Assembly (NCBI GenBank): GCA_024653865.1
Contig: JANLHD010000131.1
Location: forward strand, 1 to 12,546
Source of the DNA: an archaeon
Lineage (GTDB): Archaea; Iainarchaeota; Iainarchaeia; Iainarchaeales; Iainarchaeaceae
Length of the DNA stretch: 12,546 bases
Direction of reading: 5' to 3'
Below the pieces are notes generated by a model. It was given only the letters and a program-made list of their open reading frames with translations, was not told the DNA's origin and did not search any database. Positions 1 to 7,205 of the stretch are shown piece by piece. The translations under genes were made by a program, and so were the position numbers. Positions within the stretch are counted from its first letter, which is position 1. Every line of letters begins with the position of its first letter.

Positions 1-745
1 AACCCTTGTCCCCCAGGTTCTTTTCTATCACAGCCTCTATTGCGGAGCCAACTATCGCGCCGTGCGCACCCGCCCCAATTACCTTTTGAACGTCTTTGGC
101 GCTAGAAATTCCAAATCCAACGCACACGGGCAACTTTGTTTTGGACCTGATTTTTTTCACGAGCCTAACCGTGGAATCCTCTATTCCCTTCCTCTCGCCA
201 GTGACGCCCATTACCCCGACGACATAAATGAAGCCGCTCGCCTTTTTCGCAATCCGAACAATTTTTTTTGCAGGCGTCGTGGGGGCCACGATGAATATTT
301 CCTCAATTCCTATTTTTTTGCACAATGAATTGAATTCGGCGGATTCCTCAAGCGGCATGTCCGCGACAAGCACCCCGTCCACTCCGGATTGCTTTGCCTT
401 TTTCAAAAATTTTTCGATTCCATACCTGTAGACCAAATTATAATAAAGCAAAAGCCCGATGGGCGTAGTGGGGTTCGATGCCCGAACATTTGCTATCAGT
501 TCGAAGCATTTGTCCGAATCCATTCCTGATTTTAGCGAACGCTCATCCGCGGCCTGTATTCTTGCGCCGTCCGCAATCGGGTCCGAGAACGGAAAACCAA
601 GTTCCAAAATGTCCGCATTTTTTGCGAGCGCGTGCACTATAGCGCGCGAGGTCTCAAAATCCGGGTCGCCCAAAACCACGAAGGGAATGAGCGCGCCCTC
701 TTTTTTTGCGCGAAGCTCCGCGAATTTTTTTGCGTACCTGCTCAT
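1..745 (-). CDS. trpA: Tryptophan synthase alpha chain, 3' end cut by window edge
   Basis: TrpA cleaves indole-3-glycerol phosphate to indole and glyceraldehyde 3-phosphate and passes the indole to TrpB inside an alpha-beta complex. From the ATG at 745 the frame stays open for 248 codons to base 1, so the C-terminal end and stop codon are missing. The visible part is a TIM barrel. ELGFPFSDPIADG (residues 48-60) holds the two catalytic acids, Glu48 and Asp59. GVTGERK follows near residue 178, in the mobile loop 6. GFGISSAKDV and the phosphate-binding AIVGSAIE come near the end. The usual Pro after ADG is Ala here. There is no Trp in the visible part. The start overlaps the stop of the upstream unknown gene by four bases (ATGA), so translation is probably coupled. 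It is the last trp gene visible. Identity is secure. Confidence 0.96.
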   Translation of the reverse strand, partial: MSRYAKKFAELRAKKEGALIPFVVLGDPDFETSRAIVHALAKNADILELGFPFSDPIADGARIQAADERSLKSGMDSDKCFELIANVRASNPTTPIGLLLYYNLVYRYGIEKFLKKAKQSGVDGVLVADMPLEESAEFNSLCKKIGIEEIFIVAPTTPAKKIVRIAKKASGFIYVVGVMGVTGERKGIEDSTVRLVKKIRSKTKLPVCVGFGISSAKDVQKVIGAGAHGAIVGSAIEAVIEKNLGDKG

Positions 746-1134
746 TTCTTTTCGCCCTTCCAATGTTTTACAAGTTCTTCAAGGTGATGTTCCTCTTCAG
801 GATAAACTTTTCTTGAAAACCTCAGTTCGAATTCGTCGGGGGCAAGTTCAGCATCCCATTCTTGAATGACCTTAACTTTGCCCATGACCTGATAAAGTGA
901 GCTTGTCTCAGGACAGTATGCCACCGGAAAACCATAAGGGTTGCCATTCAAAACCGGGAATGCCTTTACGTAAATGGCCCTTTCCTGTCCGTCAATAAAT
1001 GCACTCGCCCTTAATATGTGCCCATTTTTCATTGCATTTCCCAAGCGTTTTTCAGTTTCCGCGCAAAGCCTTTTTGTTTTTCCCTCCCATTTGCCAACAC
1101 TCACTTTTCCTCTATATTGCTGGACCCGCTTCAT
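742..1134 (-). CDS. Unrecognised 130-residue protein encoded between trpB and trpA
   Basis: I do not recognise this protein. The frame is open further upstream, to an ATG at 1224, but that extension lies inside trpB. The ATG at 1134 forms an ATGA overlap with the trpB stop, and a GTGA four bases before it could act as a ribosome site. The gene's own stop forms another ATGA with trpA, so it is embedded in the operon. The product is basic near the N terminus and looks beta-rich in the middle (many alternating hydrophobic residues at about 10-15, 38-60 and 81-92). It ends in an acidic then basic helix (about 111-130). It has no signal peptide or membrane segment. Two cysteines (24, 74) are visible and three tryptophans (16, 93, 125), which is rich compared with the trp enzymes. 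A link to tryptophan synthase or its control is inferred from position only. Confidence 0.8.
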   Translation of the reverse strand: MKRVQQYRGKVSVGKWEGKTKRLCAETEKRLGNAMKNGHILRASAFIDGQERAIYVKAFPVLNGNPYGFPVAYCPETSSLYQVMGKVKVIQEWDAELAPDEFELRFSRKVYPEEEHHLEELVKHWKGEKK

Positions 1135-2321
1135 ATCTTCACGCCCATCGCCTTCGAAACAGTTTCCAAATCCTTGTCCCCCCTTCCGGAGAGGTTGATT
1201 ATAATAACATCGTTTTTCGAGCAATTTTTTGCGTACTTCATTGCATACGCAACCGCGTGCGAACTCTCAAGCGCGGGGATGATGCCCTCTTTTTCCGAAA
1301 GTATTTTGAACGCGCCAAGCGCCTCGTCATCCGTTGCATAACTGTACTTTGCCCTTCCAAGTTCGCGCAGCATCGAGTGCTCCGGCCCAACTGCGGAATA
1401 ATCAAGCCCCGCGGAAATCGAGTGGGTATTGTAAATTTGGCCGAACCTATCCTGGAGCACGTACGTGAGCGTGCCGTGCAAAACCCCCTTTGCCCCCAAC
1501 TTCGGGTCCGCGAACCTGGCCGCGTGCTCGCCGCTTTCGATTCCGTGCCCGCCCGCCTCGACGCCGATGAGCTCCACTTTTTTGTCCTTGAAAAAGGCCC
1601 TGAAAATTCCTATGGCATTCGAGCCGCCGCCCACGCACGCAATAATTGCCTTCGGAAGCCTGCCTTCCTCCTTCAAAACCTGCCTGCGCGCCTCCTTTCC
1701 TATTACACTCTGGAAATGCGCAACCATTTCGGGATAAGGATGGGGGCCTAGCACCGAACCCAAAAGATAATGCGTATCCTGCACATTTGCGGTCCAATCG
1801 CGCAGTGCCTCATTGATCGCGTCCTTAAGCGTTCGAGAACCGCTTTTTACGGGAATAACTTTTGCCCCCGCAAGCTTCATTCGAAACACGTTCGGCTTTT
1901 GCCTCTCAATATCAACTTCGCCCATGTAAATCTCGCACTCAAGCCCAAGTTTCGCGCATGCAATTGCCGTGGCAACCCCGTGCTGCCCCGCCCCGGTTTC
2001 CGCAATCACCCTTTTCTTGCCCATGTGCTTTGCAAGAAGCGCCTGCGCAATCGCGTTGTTGATTTTGTGCGCACCCGTGTGCGCCAAATCCTCGCGCTTT
2101 AGGTATATTTTGCACCCGAATTTTTTGCTAAGGTACGGCGCGAAAGTAAGGGGAGTAGGCCTTCCAACGAAAGATGAGAGCAATTGTGCGAGCTCCTCAT
2201 TGAACAACTTGTCCTTTTTGCATTTTTGGAACGCCTTTTCAAGTTCCAAAACCGCGGGCATCAGGGTTTCGGGAACAAATTGCCCGCCGAACCCGCCAAA
2301 ATAACCTTTCTTTGCGCTCAT
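1131..2321 (-). CDS. trpB: Tryptophan synthase beta chain
   Basis: TrpB is the PLP enzyme that condenses indole with L-serine to tryptophan, in complex with TrpA. At 396 residues it has normal length. It opens with the family's [15 protein letters not shown] region (7-21). The PLP lysine is Lys86 in [10 protein letters not shown], with catalytic Glu108 in [15 protein letters not shown] (231-236) holds the cofactor phosphate, and SGRGDKD (378-384) lies near the C terminus. [13 protein letters not shown] (188-200) fits the main TrpB1 class that pairs with TrpA, not the stand-alone TrpB2 class. Only one Trp (176) is present. The ATG at 2321 overlaps the trpC/F stop by four bases (ATGA), with a GGAGAGTG ribosome site upstream. 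The gene ends in an ATGA overlap with an unknown gene, where trpA would normally follow directly. Confidence 0.97.
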   Translation of the reverse strand: MSAKKGYFGGFGGQFVPETLMPAVLELEKAFQKCKKDKLFNEELAQLLSSFVGRPTPLTFAPYLSKKFGCKIYLKREDLAHTGAHKINNAIAQALLAKHMGKKRVIAETGAGQHGVATAIACAKLGLECEIYMGEVDIERQKPNVFRMKLAGAKVIPVKSGSRTLKDAINEALRDWTANVQDTHYLLGSVLGPHPYPEMVAHFQSVIGKEARRQVLKEEGRLPKAIIACVGGGSNAIGIFRAFFKDKKVELIGVEAGGHGIESGEHAARFADPKLGAKGVLHGTLTYVLQDRFGQIYNTHSISAGLDYSAVGPEHSMLRELGRAKYSYATDDEALGAFKILSEKEGIIPALESSHAVAYAMKYAKNCSKNDVIIINLSGRGDKDLETVSKAMGVKI

Positions 2322-3709
2322 TTTTGGGCACTCTCCACGCTCCTAATAAACGCTTTTAGCTTTGAAAAGCTTTTCCTGCCGGGAATCGCCTCAACCCCGG
2401 AGCAAACATCCACGGCAAAGGGCGAATTTCGCGCAATTATGCCCCCGACATTTTGTGCATTGAGGCCGCCGGAATAAAACAGCCTCGAATTATCAATCCC
2501 AGGCGCCTTCACAAGTTTTTCGTCAAACCTCTTTCCGGTGCCGCCGAACTCACCCTCCTTGAACGAATCAACCATCATGTATTCGCACGAATACAAGGAG
2601 AGCCTTTTCACGGAATCCTTGCCGCGAACATGCGCCGCCTTTATCACAGGAACACCAAACCCATTTTCTTCGCCCGGCTTTTCGTTCCCCGAAAGCTGGA
2701 CCAAATCAAGCGGAATCTTTTTCACGAGATTTTGGATGCGGCCTCTTTTTTCATTCACAAAAACCCCTGCAACAAGTGCCCTTCCCCTAATTGCAAGCGC
2801 AATTTCCTTTGCCCTGGCATCATCCACAAATCTTGGGCTTTTTGGGTAAAAATTAAGCCCAATGATGTCCGCGCCAAGTTTCACCGCGTCAACGGCGTCC
2901 TTTTTTGTGGTTGTTCCGCAAATTTTTACCAAGGTTTTTTTGCAAAGCTCGCGCAACTTGACTTTGGGCACCCGCGCGGACATTATCGCAGAACCCACGA
3001 GCACCGCGTCCACAATCCCTTCCAAAGAATCAACCTGCGCCCTAGAGTTGATTGACGATTCCGAAACAAGAATGATTTTTTCCCTCAACGCCTTCGGAAT
3101 GAGCTTTGCGAGCCTTCGGGTTTTTTTGAAATCCTCCTTCATTGTATTGAGGTTCCTGTTGTTTATTCCTATAATAGAAGAACCGGATGCCAATGCGCGC
3201 TTCAATGTATTTGCATCATCGCACTCCACGAGCGCATCCATTCCCAAAGACTCTGAAAGCGCAGTTAGTTCCCTAAGTTTTTTTTGTGTGAGCATGTTGG
3301 CAATGAGTAGCACCGCGTCCGCGCCAAAATAACGCGCCTCATAAATCTGGTACCCGTCAATTATGAAGTCTTTTTTCATCACCGGCTTTTTTGTGCGCCT
3401 TTTTGCCTCGCGCAAAAACTTTGGGTTGCCGGAAAAAAACTTTTTCTCCGTGAGCACCGAAATCGCATCGGCATACTCGTCATATAATGAAACGAATTCC
3501 TTAAGGCTTGCCTTCGCATTTATTTTCCCGCGAGAAGGCGAGCTTTTCTTGAACTCCGCAATGATTGCAATGCCCTTTCTTGAGAGCGCCTTTTTGAAGG
3601 CGTGATTTGCCTTTTTTAATTTCTTTTTGAGAAATTCAACGGGCCGCTTTTTTGATTGCACGGCAATTTCCGCCTGCTTGATTTTGCGCATTTTTTCAAG
3701 GAATTTCAA
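2318..3709 (-). CDS. trpCF: Fused indole-3-glycerol phosphate synthase and phosphoribosylanthranilate isomerase
   Basis: This single chain covers two consecutive steps, isomerisation of phosphoribosylanthranilate (TrpF) and ring closure to indole-3-glycerol phosphate (TrpC). Numbered from the TTG at 3709 (463 residues), the TrpC half (about 1-255) shows AEFKKSSPS with Glu52 and Lys54, MKKDF with Lys113, Glu162, GINNRNL with Asn183, and VGSAIM. The TrpF half starts at KICG (Cys264), with Asp381 in MVDSF, then GGTGKRFD (389-396) and VDVCSGVE. Oddities: SESSI where ESGI is usual, QLSGNE where QLHG is usual, and Glu instead of Trp after GGTGKRFD. The halves meet without a linker, as in E. coli TrpC. 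The start is uncertain. TTG 3745 also fits but adds residues not typical of the family and overlaps trpD. ATG 3691 is a third option. I prefer 3709 for its G-run upstream and its overlap with a coupled mini-ORF. Confidence 0.93.
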   Translation of the reverse strand: MKFLEKMRKIKQAEIAVQSKKRPVEFLKKKLKKANHAFKKALSRKGIAIIAEFKKSSPSRGKINAKASLKEFVSLYDEYADAISVLTEKKFFSGNPKFLREAKRRTKKPVMKKDFIIDGYQIYEARYFGADAVLLIANMLTQKKLRELTALSESLGMDALVECDDANTLKRALASGSSIIGINNRNLNTMKEDFKKTRRLAKLIPKALREKIILVSESSINSRAQVDSLEGIVDAVLVGSAIMSARVPKVKLRELCKKTLVKICGTTTKKDAVDAVKLGADIIGLNFYPKSPRFVDDARAKEIALAIRGRALVAGVFVNEKRGRIQNLVKKIPLDLVQLSGNEKPGEENGFGVPVIKAAHVRGKDSVKRLSLYSCEYMMVDSFKEGEFGGTGKRFDEKLVKAPGIDNSRLFYSGGLNAQNVGGIIARNSPFAVDVCSGVEAIPGRKSFSKLKAFIRSVESAQK

Positions 3710-3725
3710 TTCAATGCCCCCAAAT

Positions 3726-4748
3726 TCATCTATTGGACTCCTCAATTAATTCTTCGAGTTTTTTCAACGCTTTTCCCGATAGCAAGGATTGCTTTGCGAG
3801 CGCAATTCCTTCCCCAAAATCCCTGGCCTTGCCGTTTGCATAAATCGCGAGCCCGGCATTGAGCGCAATTGTGTCAAACCTTGCGCCCTTTTCCTTCCCA
3901 TTCAGGATGTTTTTTATTATTTGTGCGGATTCTTTTGCATTTGCAACGCCAAGCTCATTTTCCCTGCACCTCGAAAACCCGAATTGCTCCGGGGTTATTT
4001 CTTTTTTCCCAACCTTTTTGTCCTCGACCTCGAAAATAATTGTTTTTCCCGTGAGGGTCGCCTCATCAAACCCAGAGCCGTGCACAACAAGCGCTTTTTT
4101 TGCCCCAAGCCCCGCGAGAACGAAAGCCAGTTTTTTGGCAAGCTCCTCACTATATGCCCCAAGCAGGTAAGTGGACGCATTCGCAGGATTCGTTATTGGC
4201 CCAAGGATGTTGAAAATAGTGCGCTTGCCGATTTCCTTGCGCGGCCCAATCGCATATTTCATTGCCGGGTGATGCGTTGGCGCGAACATGAAAGCAATGC
4301 CAATTTTTTTCAAAATTTCCGAATTCCTCTCGGGAGAAGTTCCAATGTTTACCCCAAGTGCCTCGAGCACATCAGCGGCACCGCATTTGCTTGAAGCGCC
4401 CCTGTTCCCGTGCTTTGCGACAATGCACCCGGCTCCCGCTGCAACGATTGCGGATGTGGTTGAAACGTTGAAGGAATTTTTTCCGTCACCACCCGTGCCA
4501 ACAACGTCGAGCAAATTTGCCTTTCCGTCATATTTCACGCGCGCAACCACGCCCCTCATTGATTCTGCCGCGCCCTGAATCTCCTCAATGGACTCGCCCT
4601 TTTCAGAAAGCGCGATGAGAAATTCCACTATTTTGCCGTGCGCGCACCTTCCGGACATTATCTCGTCAAAAACGATTCTTGCCTCTTCGCGTGAAAGGCT
4701 TTTTTTGCCACAAACCTTTCGGATAGCATCATCAATTGCGTCACCCAT
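3726..4748 (-). CDS. trpD: Anthranilate phosphoribosyltransferase
   Basis: TrpD transfers the phosphoribosyl group of PRPP to anthranilate. From ATG 4748 it has 340 residues, the normal family length. Visible motifs are GTGGD (84-88) and NVST (94-97) for PRPP binding, KHGNRGASS (112-120), Arg170 for anthranilate, the GPITNP segment (183-188), and Asp228-Glu229 for magnesium. A longer reading from a TTG at 4793 is less likely. It would add a Trp-containing tail unlike the family and would ignore the good ribosome site GGGAGATGA at 4762-4754, which sits five bases before ATG 4748. The start overlaps the trpG stop by eight bases. This is a separate gene here, not fused to the glutaminase as in E. 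coli. No Trp residues are present. Confidence 0.95.
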   Translation of the reverse strand: MGDAIDDAIRKVCGKKSLSREEARIVFDEIMSGRCAHGKIVEFLIALSEKGESIEEIQGAAESMRGVVARVKYDGKANLLDVVGTGGDGKNSFNVSTTSAIVAAGAGCIVAKHGNRGASSKCGAADVLEALGVNIGTSPERNSEILKKIGIAFMFAPTHHPAMKYAIGPRKEIGKRTIFNILGPITNPANASTYLLGAYSEELAKKLAFVLAGLGAKKALVVHGSGFDEATLTGKTIIFEVEDKKVGKKEITPEQFGFSRCRENELGVANAKESAQIIKNILNGKEKGARFDTIALNAGLAIYANGKARDFGEGIALAKQSLLSGKALKKLEELIEESNR

Positions 4749-5370
4749 TTTTTTCATCTCCCTGTGCCCCAACCATCCCAAGGATGTTTTCAATTATCTT
4801 TGCGCCTTCGGGGGTCAGAATGCTCTCCGGGTGGAACTGCACGCCTTCCACAAAAAACTTTTTGTGCCTAATGCCCATCACGATTCCAGAAGCGCTTTTT
4901 GCCGACACTATTAGGTCTTTGGGTATTGATGTGCCGCAAAGCGAGTGGTAGCGCCCAACCTGGAACGGGCTTTGAATTCTAGCATAAATTCCCTTTCCAT
5001 CATGCGTCACAAGCGAGGGCTTTCCGTGAATCGTCTCTGGTGCCTTCCCAACCTTACCCCCGAATGCCTCAACCATTGCCTGTTCACCAAGGCACACGCC
5101 AAAGAGCGGGATTTTTCCGGCATACTCCCTGATTACGGAAATGCTGTTTCCCGCATTCTTCGGGTCGGAGGGCCCGGGGGAAATGACTATCAAATTCGGC
5201 TTTTCCTGCGAAACGATTTCATTCATTTTTTTCATCGGCACATCATTGCGGTAAACAAGAACTTTGCACCCGCGCTTTTCGAACTCATCCACGAGGTTGT
5301 ATGTGAACGAATCGAAATTATCTATGAACAAAACCTTGAGGCTTTCGAACCTCATTTTTTCGAATATCAC
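4741..5370 (-). CDS. trpG: Anthranilate synthase glutamine amidotransferase subunit
   Basis: TrpG hydrolyses glutamine and channels ammonia to TrpE for anthranilate formation. It is a class I amidotransferase of 209 residues. FIDNFDSFTYNL (15-26) marks the TrpG/PabA family, SPGPSDP (64-70) forms the oxyanion region, the nucleophile is Cys93 in GVCLGEQ, and the partners are His180 and Glu182 in FHPES. The usual His after GVCLG is Glu here. I take the GTG at 5370 as the start because a strong GGAGGG lies six bases before it and GTG overlaps the trpE stop (GTGA). ATG 5355, five codons later, is the alternative. Nothing separates it from a PabA role except its place between trpE and trpD, which is decisive. 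Confidence 0.95.
   Translation of the reverse strand: MIFEKMRFESLKVLFIDNFDSFTYNLVDEFEKRGCKVLVYRNDVPMKKMNEIVSQEKPNLIVISPGPSDPKNAGNSISVIREYAGKIPLFGVCLGEQAMVEAFGGKVGKAPETIHGKPSLVTHDGKGIYARIQSPFQVGRYHSLCGTSIPKDLIVSAKSASGIVMGIRHKKFFVEGVQFHPESILTPEGAKIIENILGMVGAQGDEKNG
4754..4762 (-). promoter_or_regulatory. Ribosome binding site that sets the trpD start
   Basis: GGGAGATGA, one mismatch from a full GGGAGGTGA site, sits five bases before ATG 4748 inside the end of trpG. It makes that ATG a better start than the in-frame ATG at 4757 (which lies within the site) or the TTG at 4793. Confidence 0.65.
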
Positions 5371-6977
5371 TTAAATCCCTCCGCGAGCTCGATTGCGCGC
5401 AGGGCGGCCCTTGCTTTTTTTTCTGTTTCGTCAAATTCGGCATTGGGGTCGGAATCGAAAACTATTCCCGCGCCCGCGCGGATGTACGCTTTTTTGCCGC
5501 GAATGCTCATGCTCCTAATGACTATCGCGGAATCGAATTCCCCGGATGGCGTCAAATACCCGATGCTGCCGCCATAGAATCCTCTCCTGTTTTTTTCCGC
5601 AAGGCGAATGAGCTTCATTGCCTCAACCTTGGGGGCGCCGGTTAGCGTTCCCATGTTCATTGACGCCAAATACGCGTGCATGGCGTCGTATTCGTCCCGA
5701 AGCTCCCCCGTGACATTGCTCACTAGGTGCTGGACGTGCGAGTATTTTTCAATCATATACGGGCGGTCGCAGTGCCTCGAGCCGGGCTTTGAGACGCGCG
5801 CAACGTCGTTTCGCGCAAGGTCAATTAGCATTGTGTGCTCCGCCATTTCCTTTGGGTCGTTCTTCAACTCAGCCTCAAAACGCGAGTCAAGGTCGGGGTC
5901 GATCTTTCCGTCGGCGCCGATTCCCCTTGGCTTTGTGCCCGCAATCGGCCTTATCTCAACTTGCTTGGGGGTGTTCCCGGAGACTTTTATGAACATCTCG
6001 GGGCTGCTTCCCAAAAGCACTCCGTTCGAATTATTGAAGAAAAACATGTAAGGGCTCGGGTTTAGTTCCCTAAGCGCGCTGTAAATGTCAAGAGGCTGTG
6101 CAAAATGCTCCACAATTATTGTGCGCGAAGGCACTACCTGGAACACGTCCCCTTTGAGAATGTGCTTTTTCATTTTTTGCACGATTTTCACGAATTCGGC
6201 GCGTGAGGTGTCTGTTGATGCTTTTGGCATTTTAGGTTCTCCGCCGGAGCGTTTGGGCAAGGGGATTTTTTTTGCAAAAGTTTCCTTGTATTCCGAAATT
6301 ATGCGTTTGCACCTTTGCTCCTCCGAAGCCCTGTCCATTTCGTCCAGAATGAATGCGTTCGCAACAAAGGTCGCGGTTTTTTTCCTGTGGTCGAATATGA
6401 ATAGGCTGTCATAAAAATTCATTTCAAAATCAGGTTCCTTGAGGACATCGCCGCGGTTTTTCGGGAGCCTCTCGAACTGGTCTATAAAATCATATCCGAT
6501 TGCGCCCATGAGCCCCGCATAAACCGGGAACGGCTTGTACGCGGGTTCGAGGCAAAATGCCACTGCCCTTAGGACATCGGCCTGGGTTTTCGCCAAAAGC
6601 CTCTGGGATTCGCTCATGAAGCCCTTGCTTTTTTTGATTGTGCCGGAAATGAGGTTTCCCTTTTGCTCGAGGCTTGAGCTTCCCTTGAGTTTTTGCAAAA
6701 TAATTGGAAAAAGCCTTTTTCCCAATGGGTTTAGGGCGGTGATTGTGAACGAATCCCCTTTTCCAATGACATTGATGCATGGGCTTGCGCTGCCAATGCT
6801 TTTTTCCCCGTACTTTGTAATCACATCTGCGCTTTCCAGGAAGATGGAATTTTTTTTGCGCCCATAATCCGAGAGCTTCATGAAGTATTCAATTGCGTTC
6901 CCATCGCTCTGCACTTCCTCGTAAAGAGGCACAATCTGATTGGGCTTTGCCGCCCGAAGTTCCTTCAACCCGTTCAT
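5367..6977 (-). CDS. trpE: Anthranilate synthase component I
   Basis: TrpE converts chorismate, with ammonia from TrpG, to anthranilate and pyruvate, the committed step to tryptophan. At 536 residues it is normal length. The N-terminal domain carries FLES (46-49), matching the LLES element that binds feedback tryptophan, and NPSPYM (306-311), which lines the same pocket. Allosteric inhibition by tryptophan is therefore expected. The chorismate domain shows RPIAGTKPRG (343-352), LIDLARND (384-391), YSHVQHLVS (412-420), GTLTGAPK (443-450), FYGGSIGY and GAGIV. These features and the context favour TrpE over PabB. It contains no Trp. ATG 6977 is the first good start; only a weak AAGGATTGA precedes it. 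The gene begins 77 bases after tRNA-Trp, and no strong TATA box lies between, so it may be read from a promoter beyond the tRNA. Confidence 0.97.
   Translation of the reverse strand: MNGLKELRAAKPNQIVPLYEEVQSDGNAIEYFMKLSDYGRKKNSIFLESADVITKYGEKSIGSASPCINVIGKGDSFTITALNPLGKRLFPIILQKLKGSSSLEQKGNLISGTIKKSKGFMSESQRLLAKTQADVLRAVAFCLEPAYKPFPVYAGLMGAIGYDFIDQFERLPKNRGDVLKEPDFEMNFYDSLFIFDHRKKTATFVANAFILDEMDRASEEQRCKRIISEYKETFAKKIPLPKRSGGEPKMPKASTDTSRAEFVKIVQKMKKHILKGDVFQVVPSRTIIVEHFAQPLDIYSALRELNPSPYMFFFNNSNGVLLGSSPEMFIKVSGNTPKQVEIRPIAGTKPRGIGADGKIDPDLDSRFEAELKNDPKEMAEHTMLIDLARNDVARVSKPGSRHCDRPYMIEKYSHVQHLVSNVTGELRDEYDAMHAYLASMNMGTLTGAPKVEAMKLIRLAEKNRRGFYGGSIGYLTPSGEFDSAIVIRSMSIRGKKAYIRAGAGIVFDSDPNAEFDETEKKARAALRAIELAEGFK
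5377..5382 (-). promoter_or_regulatory. Ribosome binding site that sets the trpG start
   Basis: The bases GGAGGG lie six bases before the GTG at 5370 and inside the 3' end of trpE. They match the anti-Shine-Dalgarno CCUCC core and support initiation at GTG, not at the ATG 15 bases later. Coupling to trpE translation is likely. Confidence 0.7.
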
Positions 6978-7020
6978 TTTACTTCAATCCTTGACTCTTT
7001 TCTTTGCTTTTTCTTTTACT

Positions 7021-7054
7021 AAATTTTTTCCTTTTCACGAAAAAGAAAAAATTT
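7021..7054 (-). terminator. T-tract with matching A/G-tract after tRNA-Trp: terminator or terminator/antiterminator hairpin
   Basis: Right after the tRNA the minus strand reads T6-C-T5 (7051-7040), a typical archaeal termination signal. The next 16 bases (7036-7021) are its near-exact complement, with one G-T wobble at 7031/7044. Together they could form a hairpin of about 15 bp with a four-base loop. No T-run follows the hairpin, so it is not a bacterial intrinsic terminator for this strand. The hairpin would hide the T-tract. Whether transcripts stop here or continue into trpE cannot be read from sequence. Confidence 0.55.
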
Positions 7055-7152
7055 GGGGACAGAGGGATTTGAACCCCCATCACCCGGTTCCTCCAACCTT
7101 TTCGCAAAAGGTTTCTGGAGCCGGGTGCACTACCAGGTTATGCTATGTCCCC
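7054..7152 (-). tRNA. trnW: tRNA-Trp (anticodon CCA) with a 26-nt intron
   Basis: The full cloverleaf can be folded by eye. Acceptor GGGGACA pairs perfectly with TGTCCCC and the discriminator is A (7054). The D stem GCAT/GTGC has a GG-containing loop, and the anticodon stem CCCGG/CCGGG is 5 bp. The variable loop has 4 bases, and the T arm is GGGGG/CCCTC with loop TTCAAAT. After removing 7089-7114 the anticodon loop is CTCCAGA, giving anticodon CCA at 7118-7116. The mature tRNA is 73 nt, and CCA is not encoded (AAT follows), as is common in archaea. The gene sits directly in front of trpE on the same strand, which links the charged product of the pathway to the operon physically. No TATA box lies within the usual distance; the nearest is about 130 bases upstream. 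Confidence 0.97.
7089..7114 (-). other. tRNA-Trp intron with canonical bulge-helix-bulge splice motif
   Basis: The intron lies between positions 37 and 38. Exon bases 32-35 (CTCC, 7120-7117) pair with GGAG in the intron (7094-7091), giving the 4-bp central helix. The 5' bulge is A36-G37 and the first intron base. The 3' bulge is G7090-A7089 and A38. Each three-base bulge is cut after its second base, as archaeal splicing endonuclease requires. Inside, AACCTTTT pairs with AAAAGGTT (8 bp) around a GCG loop. At 26 nt it is too short to hold a C/D box guide RNA, unlike the long tRNA-Trp introns known from haloarchaea. Confidence 0.95.
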
Positions 7153-7205
7153 GCGCGTTTGCGACCGCGCGTGCCGCGTCCGCCTCACTTGTGTTCGGCA
7201 GGACG
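7153..7205 (-). ncRNA. GC-rich double hairpin immediately upstream of tRNA-Trp (possible structured leader)
   Basis: This stretch is 38/53 G+C (72%), well above its surroundings. On the minus strand CGTCC-T-GCC (7205-7197) pairs with GGC-GGACG (7184-7177) around a 12-base loop, leaving one bulged T. A second hairpin GCGCG/CGCGC (7170-7166 with 7157-7153) has an 8-base loop and ends exactly where the tRNA begins. If transcription starts after the TATA-like box at 7283-7292, this RNA would be the 5' leader of the tRNA. I recognise no known RNA family; it lacks C/D boxes and a terminal ACA. A function is inference. Confidence 0.35.

Noticed and set aside
742..1224. Longer 160-residue version of the unknown protein from ATG 1224
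   Set aside because: The extra 30 residues lie inside the conserved trpB 3' end, while ATG 1134 gives the ATGA overlap seen at the neighbouring junctions.
999..1751. Plus-strand ORF of 250 codons
   Set aside because: It is antisense to trpB, whose motifs are complete. The product is rich in Arg, Pro and Cys with no recognisable domain.
7021..7054. Bacterial-type intrinsic terminator
   Set aside because: The hairpin is A/T-only apart from a few pairs, and no T-run follows it on the minus strand. The T-tract is in its 5' arm, so I describe it as an archaeal T-tract instead.
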